From contig NZ_PPEI02000008.1 of the NCBI RefSeq assembly GCF_002899895.1, forward strand, positions 55,810 through 119,809: a stretch of DNA of 64,000 nucleotides, given 5' to 3'. This stretch comes from Chryseobacterium oncorhynchi. GTDB taxonomy: Bacteria; Bacteroidota; Bacteroidia; Flavobacteriales; Weeksellaceae. Positions 58,445 through 64,000 of this stretch are shown in pieces (the first letter of the stretch is position 1; each line of letters starts with the position of its first letter). The position numbers were made by a program, and so were the translations under genes. A model generated the notes under the pieces. The model saw only the letters and a program-made list of their open reading frames with translations, made no database searches and was not told the DNA's origin.

Positions 58445-58478
58445 ACAAAAAAAGGACAGATTATAAAAACCTGTCCTT
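58445..58478 (-). terminator. Terminator after the Gly/Arg/Asn-rich gene
   Basis: On the minus strand AAGGACAG and CTGTCCTT flank a 11-nt loop and are followed by a seven-base T-run. Confidence 0.82.
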
Positions 58479-58506
58479 CACACCACTTAAATATAATATA
58501 TGAAAA

Positions 58507-59496
58507 TTAATTCCTTACTAAGCTTCCTCTAAAGCCTCCGCTATTACCACGGCTTTGCTGGCTTGGGGCCTGGCTTTTTGATTCTTGTCTAAAACCACCA
58601 CCATTTCCTCTAAAGCCACCACTACTCTCTCTGGATGGAGCAGGAGCTGTTTCTCTTCTTGTTTCGGTATTTCCTCTAAAACCGCCTCCATTATCACTTC
58701 TAAAACCTCCGCTTCTTTCTGAGTTTTCTTTTCTGAACCCTCCATTATTACTATTTCCTCTAAAACCACCGGAATTTTCATTTCTAAAACCGGAATTTTG
58801 ATTGTTATCCTGTCTGCGGAAGCCTCCATTTCCTGATCCATTGTTTTCGAATCCATTATTTCTAAATCCGTTATTTTGTCTGGAGCTGCTTCTGATAACA
58901 TCAAAAGTAGGATTATCGGTTCTTCTAAACCTTGATCGGTCTACTCTGTAAATATTGATGTTTACATTTCTATATCTTGGCATCACTGTGTATCTCGGTA
59001 CGTAGTATGTTCTTCTATAATTCTGGAAGTACACAATAGGGCTGCTGCCACGATAATAGTTATTTTGGAAAACCACAAATATTCTTGGTCCCATAATTCT
59101 TTCTAAGGCATAAAACCTGTCATAATACCATCTGTCCGGATTATATCGATAGAAATTATCCCAAGCCGAAAAGCTAGCATATAGGTTATTTAATCTCATA
59201 ATCTGATCAACCTGCCAGCGGTTTAATCTGCTTTGTACAAAGAAACCGTTCCAGTCAATATTAATGATACTACTTCTATAATCGTTATAATAATTCTGAT
59301 AATAATCAGTTGGATAATAATCCTGAGGATAGTTGTAATAATAATCATCAGGGAAATAGTTTCTGTCATCTTCATCGTTATAATAACCACTACCATTCTG
59401 ATAATAACCATCATCACCCCAACCATTATTTGGATACTGCTGAGCTGACGTCAAAACGCCCAACCCAAAAGCTAATCCTAAAAATATTTTTTTCAT
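58507..59496 (-). CDS. Secreted low-complexity Tyr/Asn- and Gly/Phe/Arg-rich protein
   Basis: This 329-residue protein has a signal peptide (1-18, GVLTSAQ). A Tyr/Asp/Asn-rich region (20-70) is followed by a moderately conserved centre (70-190; NRWQVDQIMRLNNLYASFSA, RIFVVFQNNYYRGSSPIVYF). A repetitive C-terminal half (about 200-325) is built from GGFRG, NNGFRN and SGGFRxx units. The arginine-glycine-phenylalanine repeats resemble disordered adhesive or nucleic-acid-binding tails. The centre is the only part likely to fold. It stands between the Spy-like gene and malQ with terminators on both sides. Function unknown; export to the envelope or surface is likely. Confidence 0.8.
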   Translation of the reverse strand: MKKIFLGLAFGLGVLTSAQQYPNNGWGDDGYYQNGSGYYNDEDDRNYFPDDYYYNYPQDYYPTDYYQNYYNDYRSSIINIDWNGFFVQSRLNRWQVDQIMRLNNLYASFSAWDNFYRYNPDRWYYDRFYALERIMGPRIFVVFQNNYYRGSSPIVYFQNYRRTYYVPRYTVMPRYRNVNINIYRVDRSRFRRTDNPTFDVIRSSSRQNNGFRNNGFENNGSGNGGFRRQDNNQNSGFRNENSGGFRGNSNNGGFRKENSERSGGFRSDNGGGFRGNTETRRETAPAPSRESSGGFRGNGGGFRQESKSQAPSQQSRGNSGGFRGSLVRN

Positions 59497-59560
59497 CTCT
59501 ATAGTCGTTAATTGGTTAGTGTATAACAGAATATCTTAATTCTATCTTTTTGATACAAAT

Positions 59561-59598
59561 AAAAAAAAGAAGTTAAATCCTTAGATTAAACTTCTTTT
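59561..59598 (-). terminator. Terminator after malQ
   Basis: On the minus strand AAAAGAAGTTTAATC and GATTTAACTTCTTTT flank a short loop, with a T-run of eight. Confidence 0.82.
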
Positions 59599-59635
59599 AA
59601 AATATCATTAACTAATTGATAATCAAGTGTTAAAT

Positions 59636-62287
59636 TTACATTCTACCACTATCTTTTATCCAATGAGCAATTTTTTTGTTGAATAGCTTTTGTTCTTTCA
59701 GATCTTCCAACTTCAGGTGCATTCTATAGCGCCAATAATGAGGAAATACAGCAGGATTATTAATCCTTTCATTATCTATCTTCTTATTGGAAAGCTTTGA
59801 ATCTGTTGCAAGAAACTCCTGAATCGGGAAAATAGCCAACATTGATTCATTATATAAATGCTGCTTCATAATAATCTCTGCCAGATCCGGAGTTAAATTC
59901 TCAGGAGCTTTCCCATATTGGATCAGTTGCTGATTAAAATATCTTTGAGTTAAAGCAGGATCTTCTTTCCACCATTGTCTCAAGGTTGAGCTATCATGAG
60001 AAGAAGCGGTAACTACATTCATATAATTTGCATATCTCGGATCATAGAATGGAATATTTTCGGCAGGCATACGTTGAACCTTTAAGGCAATAATAGCCAA
60101 CTCATCCATCACAGCCGGTACACATGCAGGAACCATTCCCAGATCTTCTCCACAAATGAGCATCTTGGTAGCATTCAGGATAACAGGAAGTTTCTCCATA
60201 GCCTTTTCCTGCCAAAGATGATCCTGTCTTCTAAAGAAGTAATCGTGGTACAGATCATAGATACTTTTCTGTTCCTGTTCTGACAAATATTTGTAAGATT
60301 CTGTATTATAAACATTAAATCTTGGATGATAAACCGTTTCTCCATTTCTTTCCTCAGTTAAGAATAAAACATTGGCACAAAGGGAGATCAATTGATCTTC
60401 AATATCACCATAGGGCTTTTTCTTAAAGAAGTTTACCAATTTTCTTTGTGTATCAAATTCTTCTTTTAATGAATAGGTACCATTTTCATTATAATCCATA
60501 AATTCAAGGGCCTTCACGCTCTCCCCTCCAAAATAATCCCATAAGATTTCATTGTTGATAAATGGCTTACAATACCTATCAAATTTAAACGGAATCTGCC
60601 AAGCCTTAAATTCATCCAAGACAATAGGAACAGCCGGATAAAAGTATCCTAAAATCCCTTGTACAGCAGAAATTGGCATTCTCCAGATTCTGAAGAAACC
60701 TAGAATATGATCAATCCTCATAGCATCGAAGTATTGCTCCAAAGCTTTGAATCTGTTTTTCCACCATCTATAGTCATCTTCTTTCATGGCTTCCCAGTTA
60801 TACGTTGGGAATTCCCAGTTTTGACCAAGTTCAGTGAACTGATCAGGTGGTGCCCCAGCCTGGAAATCCATTCCAAATAATTCCGGTTCAGTCCAGGCTT
60901 CTACAGAATATCTGTAAATTCCGATTGGCAGGTCTCCTTTTAAAGAAACTCCAAGTTTATGAGTATAGTCAACTGCATCTTTTAATTGTACATGAAGCTG
61001 ATATTGTACCCAGGCATGAAGCATTGAGATATCATAGTCCTTACTTTTTGTTGTAAAAAACTGTGCGATCTTTCCTGCAATATATTTTTTATGAGTTTTC
61101 CACTCATTAAAATTGGGGGTGTTGTATTTGTCTCTTAGCACACAGAACGCAGCATAAGGAACAAGCCAATATTCATTGTCTTTTATAAATTTCTTAAAGT
61201 TTCTATCCTTATAGATTTTATCTTTTTCAGCATAGAAAATTGCTTTTAGATACTTCCATTTACCTGCGATCATTTTTTCATAATCAATCAGATCGAGGGT
61301 ATTTAAGCCCTGTTTTTCAAGCAGGTATTCATTAACTAATTCTTTCGGTAAAGAAAAATCAAGCTTTTCCAGTGAGATGTATTGTGGATGCAAAGCATAA
61401 ACAGATACTGCTGCATAGGGATATGAATCTGTCCATGAATAATTTGCTGTTGTATCATTAATTGGAAGAATCTGAATAATACCAAGGTTTGTTTCCTTTG
61501 TCCAATCTGCCAGTTTTTTAATATCTGTAAACTCTCCTACACCAAAACCATCTTCACTTCTTAAAGAAAAAACAGGAACAGCCACTCCGGCATCATGATA
61601 CATTTGATAGCCTTTAAATCTAAAATAATGATTGGAAACAATCTGTAGAACATCTTCAAACGGATTGGCAATGGTGAATCTGTTATCTCCAGTTTCCACA
61701 TCAATTACCCTATTTTCTTTTCTATCGTAAATACAATATTTAAATTGAATCAATTCATTTTCCGGAATTTCAACAGAAGTTTCCCAGATTCCAAAATCTG
61801 TCTGAAACAAAGGAATTACCTTTCCATAGTCCCAATTTCCTAAGGAAGCAGTATTTCCAAACAAGACGATTCTCCAATCAGGATTATATATTGGAGCTTC
61901 TATTCTAAATAAATGAGTATGCTTTTTTAAAACAGTCGATTTCTCAGAAACAAAATCGTGTAGTTTGTTGTAAAGAATTTTATTGTTTAAATAATTCTCC
62001 GGAAAATTTTTATTATTCCATTCATCAAAAATAACAAACTCCTTATAATTGTGTGGAAAATTAAGATGATGTGAAACAAATTCTTCTCTTAAAACATTTC
62101 CTTTTTCATTCACAACTCTATATTGATAAGAAATTGATTTTGAAAAATAATCAACCTCACATCTCCATAAACCATTCTCTGCACAAAACATAGTATGGAT
62201 ATGAGCTACAGTTCCTTCTTCACCTATAACAAGTTGTAGATTTTCTCCGGCCTTTACAATATATCCTACATTAAAGTATAGCTTCAT
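59636..62287 (-). CDS. malQ: 4-alpha-glucanotransferase with N-terminal starch-binding domains (DPE2-like, GH77)
   Basis: This 883-residue protein has two CBM20-like starch-binding domains (about 1-100 and 123-215; the second has GNTASLGNWDYGKVIPL). A GH77 catalytic domain follows. Catalytic residues are visible: Asp526 in MRIDHILGFFR (nucleophile), Glu714 in ICGEDLGMVP (acid/base) and Asp765 in SSHDSSTLR. The enzyme moves glucan segments between maltodextrins in the cytoplasm. CBM20 domains and an insert in the catalytic domain match plant DPE2 and a bacterial subgroup, longer than the E. coli MalQ of about 690 residues. No other glycogen or maltose genes are near. Confidence 0.93.
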   Translation of the reverse strand: MKLYFNVGYIVKAGENLQLVIGEEGTVAHIHTMFCAENGLWRCEVDYFSKSISYQYRVVNEKGNVLREEFVSHHLNFPHNYKEFVIFDEWNNKNFPENYLNNKILYNKLHDFVSEKSTVLKKHTHLFRIEAPIYNPDWRIVLFGNTASLGNWDYGKVIPLFQTDFGIWETSVEIPENELIQFKYCIYDRKENRVIDVETGDNRFTIANPFEDVLQIVSNHYFRFKGYQMYHDAGVAVPVFSLRSEDGFGVGEFTDIKKLADWTKETNLGIIQILPINDTTANYSWTDSYPYAAVSVYALHPQYISLEKLDFSLPKELVNEYLLEKQGLNTLDLIDYEKMIAGKWKYLKAIFYAEKDKIYKDRNFKKFIKDNEYWLVPYAAFCVLRDKYNTPNFNEWKTHKKYIAGKIAQFFTTKSKDYDISMLHAWVQYQLHVQLKDAVDYTHKLGVSLKGDLPIGIYRYSVEAWTEPELFGMDFQAGAPPDQFTELGQNWEFPTYNWEAMKEDDYRWWKNRFKALEQYFDAMRIDHILGFFRIWRMPISAVQGILGYFYPAVPIVLDEFKAWQIPFKFDRYCKPFINNEILWDYFGGESVKALEFMDYNENGTYSLKEEFDTQRKLVNFFKKKPYGDIEDQLISLCANVLFLTEERNGETVYHPRFNVYNTESYKYLSEQEQKSIYDLYHDYFFRRQDHLWQEKAMEKLPVILNATKMLICGEDLGMVPACVPAVMDELAIIALKVQRMPAENIPFYDPRYANYMNVVTASSHDSSTLRQWWKEDPALTQRYFNQQLIQYGKAPENLTPDLAEIIMKQHLYNESMLAIFPIQEFLATDSKLSNKKIDNERINNPAVFPHYWRYRMHLKLEDLKEQKLFNKKIAHWIKDSGRM

Positions 62288-62353
62288 CTATATTTTTTTA
62301 TAAAAGTACATTATAATATCGAAAAATAAAACTTCTTGAATATCAAATAATCA

Positions 62354-62386
62354 TTAAAAAACCTTTCCAATACTATTGAAAAGGTT
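62354..62386 (-). terminator. Terminator after the T9SS cargo gene
   Basis: On the minus strand AACCTTTTCAATA and TATTGGAAAGGTT form a stem with one mismatch, followed by a six-base T-run. Confidence 0.8.
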
Positions 62387-62427
62387 CTATGATAAGTCAA
62401 ATTTTTCGATATCTTTTTATTAGCTAA

Positions 62428-63594
62428 TTATTCTGTGACTAAGATTTTCTTAGTTAGTATTATTTTTCCCGATTCATCAGCAATACTTACAATATAAGTT
62501 CCACTAATTAGTCCTCTCAGGTAAACTTTCTGATCCAAAGAACCCTCTTTGGCAGAAAGGTTTTGATTCATAACATTCTTACCTGATAAATCGAAAACAT
62601 TTAGCTTAAGGTTCCCTTTCACATTTTTATTGTTAAGATGAACATTGATATAATGCTCATCAACTCTGGTTGGATAAATATCCAGATTAGCTATAGTATT
62701 AGAGGAAGTCTTTTTATCATTAGCAAAGTATTTACTCGCCAGGTCATAAATATGAAGACTCTGCTCCCCAGGAAGCTGCTTTGCCTGTAGATTCATCAAG
62801 TCTACTTCATATAAAGGAGCTCCTTTAGCGCTCGCAATCACTATTTTTCCTTGAGCATTTACAGCAGAACCATTTACAGAGTAGTTATCAGGAATACCTG
62901 CTATTTTACCCATAAACTTTGCAGTAAGTTCCTTAATAGAAACTTTAAACACATTTCCTGAAGCTGCAAAAAAATAAAAATTATTATCAGCATCTGCAAT
63001 CATATCTCCACCAAAACCCGTTTCTATAGCAGTAAAAGAATTCTTTCCATTAGAAACATCATCCTTAATGATACCCAGATCATTAACAACATATTCTCCT
63101 CCTTTTTTACTGATCTGTAAAAGCTGTGTTCCAGCATTATTGACTGCATAAATATTTCCATCATAACCTGCTGTCATTCTTGTAATATGAGAATTAATAT
63201 CACATGATGACACTCTGGCTACATTATTCTCTACTAATGTAATTTCCTTAGTTTGAGGATTTAAAATATAAATATTAGAAGAAAACATTGGCATATACAC
63301 TAGATTATTATTGGAAGAATCATAAGCCAATGCTGCCATGGTTACAGCCTGCGAATTATTAAATGAGTTTCTATCCTCAGCCAAAGAGCCTTTTCTAGCC
63401 TGCGAAAATACTTTTGCAGAAGATTCAGCTGTAAAAAATTTCTCGCCGGAAGTAGCATTTACACCATCCATAGCACGAAAATCACTGAAATTAATACCTG
63501 GGGTATCTTTTCCTGTAATGGCAAAAAAATCCTGTTGTGCTTGAGTATTTATACCTAATAACAATAAAAATAGAGGGAATAAATGTTTTTTCAT
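62428..63594 (-). CDS. T9SS type A sorting-domain protein with propeller-like repeats
   Basis: This 388-residue protein has a signal peptide (1-19, LLGINTQAQ) and a middle region of repeated strands (NNLVYMPMFSSNIYILNP, DGNIYAVNNAGTQLLQISK, NNFYFFAASGNVFKVSIKEL). That region resembles a six- or seven-bladed beta-propeller. A C-terminal type A sorting domain (about 310-388) contains LKLNVFDLSGKNVMNQNL and GTYIVSIADESGKIILTKKI. The sorting domain sends it through the type IX secretion system to the cell surface or medium. Function of the propeller is unknown. A similar sorting domain is typical of Flavobacteriia. Confidence 0.9.
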   Translation of the reverse strand: MKKHLFPLFLLLLGINTQAQQDFFAITGKDTPGINFSDFRAMDGVNATSGEKFFTAESSAKVFSQARKGSLAEDRNSFNNSQAVTMAALAYDSSNNNLVYMPMFSSNIYILNPQTKEITLVENNVARVSSCDINSHITRMTAGYDGNIYAVNNAGTQLLQISKKGGEYVVNDLGIIKDDVSNGKNSFTAIETGFGGDMIADADNNFYFFAASGNVFKVSIKELTAKFMGKIAGIPDNYSVNGSAVNAQGKIVIASAKGAPLYEVDLMNLQAKQLPGEQSLHIYDLASKYFANDKKTSSNTIANLDIYPTRVDEHYINVHLNNKNVKGNLKLNVFDLSGKNVMNQNLSAKEGSLDQKVYLRGLISGTYIVSIADESGKIILTKKILVTE

Positions 63595-63924
63595 AGTATG
63601 TATAGTTTAGATTTGTAATCAATTTGATATGACTAAGTTACACAATTTGTGTATAAAAAAACAAGAATTGTTTATAATTTAAATAAAATTCACAACAGAT
63701 TAACCCAAATATTATTATAACAACAAATAGAAATCGCAACCTATTCCATAGAAGTAGGCTTTATCCTGTTTGATTTTAAAAATGATTGCTTGGATTTGTT
63801 TGGGAATGGATAGTATGGGTTTAGAGATGCATCTAAGTCTATTCCAGATATGTATCTCTCAAAGTATATAACAAAAAAAAATCCTTTATCGTAATGATAA
63901 AGGATTTTAAAAATAAAATAAAAA
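63595..63924. other. Intergenic region between the T9SS cargo gene and the 5S rRNA
   Basis: No gene is seen in this 330-bp AT-rich stretch. It must hold the promoter of the T9SS gene, although I could not find a convincing -7/-33 pair. It also holds the rRNA-operon terminator at 63881-63905. Confidence 0.6.
63881..63905 (-). terminator. rRNA operon terminator
   Basis: ATCCTTTATC (63881-63890), loop GTAAT, GATAAAGGAT (63896-63905). On the minus strand it is followed by an eight-T run, 20 bp past the 5S 3' end. Confidence 0.85.
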
Positions 63925-64000
63925 CTGGCGGCGGCCTACTCTCCCGCGTTAGCAGTACCATCGGCGCTGGTGGGCTTAACTTCTGTGTTCGGAATGGGAA
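63925..64000 (-). rRNA. rrf: 5S ribosomal RNA, 3' part (partial)
   Basis: The reverse complement reads CCCATTCCGAACACAGAAG, TTAAGCCCACCAGCGCCGAT, GGTACTGC and GGGAGAGTAGGCCGCCGCCAG. These are the conserved loop B/C, helix and 3' sequences of 5S rRNA. About 76 of roughly 110 bases lie in the window; the rest runs off the right edge. The operon (16S-23S-5S) should therefore extend to the right on the minus strand. Confidence 0.93.

Noticed and set aside
58518-58904. 128-residue minus-strand frame rich in Glu and Met inside the Gly/Arg/Asn-rich gene
   Set aside because: It is a frame-shifted reading of the same repetitive DNA; the main frame has a signal peptide and continuous structure.
59233-59448. 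Ile-rich plus-strand frame opposite the Tyr/Asp-rich start of the secreted repeat protein
   Set aside because: Ile/Val runs are the complement of Tyr/Asp/Asn codons; it is not a membrane protein gene.

Overview
The window is AT-rich bacterial DNA that reads as a Bacteroidota chromosome, family Weeksellaceae, most likely Chryseobacterium or a close relative. The signs are promoters of the Bacteroidota type (TTTG, 17-22 nt, TAnnTTTG), a type IX secretion C-terminal sorting domain, DUF4292/DUF4254/DUF2851 proteins, a bacillithiol synthase gene (bshA) and a double-glycine leader peptide of the kind common in Chryseobacterium. No phage, insertion sequence, CRISPR array or tRNA was recognised. Genus-level assignment is inference.

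Region 1 (1-12,742, all minus strand) is a phenylacetate catabolic cluster. In transcription order it holds a TetR regulator (paaR), paaK, paaE, paaA, an unknown secreted protein, paaB, paaC, paaD, paaG, paaH, an unknown acidic protein, paaI, paaJ, paaY, a secreted esterase and the start of paaZ, which runs off the left edge. Phenylacetate is activated by PaaK, epoxidised by PaaABCE, isomerised by PaaG, opened by PaaZ and shortened by PaaJ and PaaH to acetyl-CoA and succinyl-CoA. Two PaaR-type palindromes, one at the paaK promoter and one upstream of paaR, suggest the control circuit. Nearly every gap over about 70 bp in the cluster is filled by an AT-rich imperfect hairpin built from TGTAACAATG or AATGTAAAATGTA units.

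Region 2 (12.7-21.5 kb, plus strand) has clpB, a 50-residue cysteine-rich double-glycine leader peptide, a four-gene unit ending in a NarL-type two-component pair, an M43 metalloprotease lipoprotein and a PAP2 phosphatase fused to an outer-membrane barrel.

Region 3 (21.5-35 kb) has an M1 peptidase and an outer-membrane receptor-like barrel on the minus strand, then two paralogous OmpR-type kinase/regulator pairs. Each pair is preceded by GTTAA boxes spaced 11 bp apart in its divergent promoter region. Between and after them lie an EEP-family phosphatase, a DECR1-like 2,4-dienoyl-CoA reductase, a DUF1573 protein and a GH92 alpha-mannosidase.

Region 4 (35-50 kb) is mostly housekeeping: dihydroorotase, a polysaccharide flippase, a nucleotidyltransferase, an envelope operon (DUF4292 lipoprotein, EnvC-like activator, tatA, DUF4254, lipoprotein, ribA) and a GH3-bshA-DUF2851-PspC-GNAT operon. 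Region 5 (50-64 kb) has a SIMPL protein, three tandem carboxypeptidase-regulatory-like paralogues, a large AddA-like helicase-nuclease, two small membrane proteins, ferritin, a Spy-like protein, a Gly/Arg/Asn-rich secreted protein, a CBM20-type 4-alpha-glucanotransferase, a T9SS cargo protein and the 3' end of a 5S rRNA on the minus strand.
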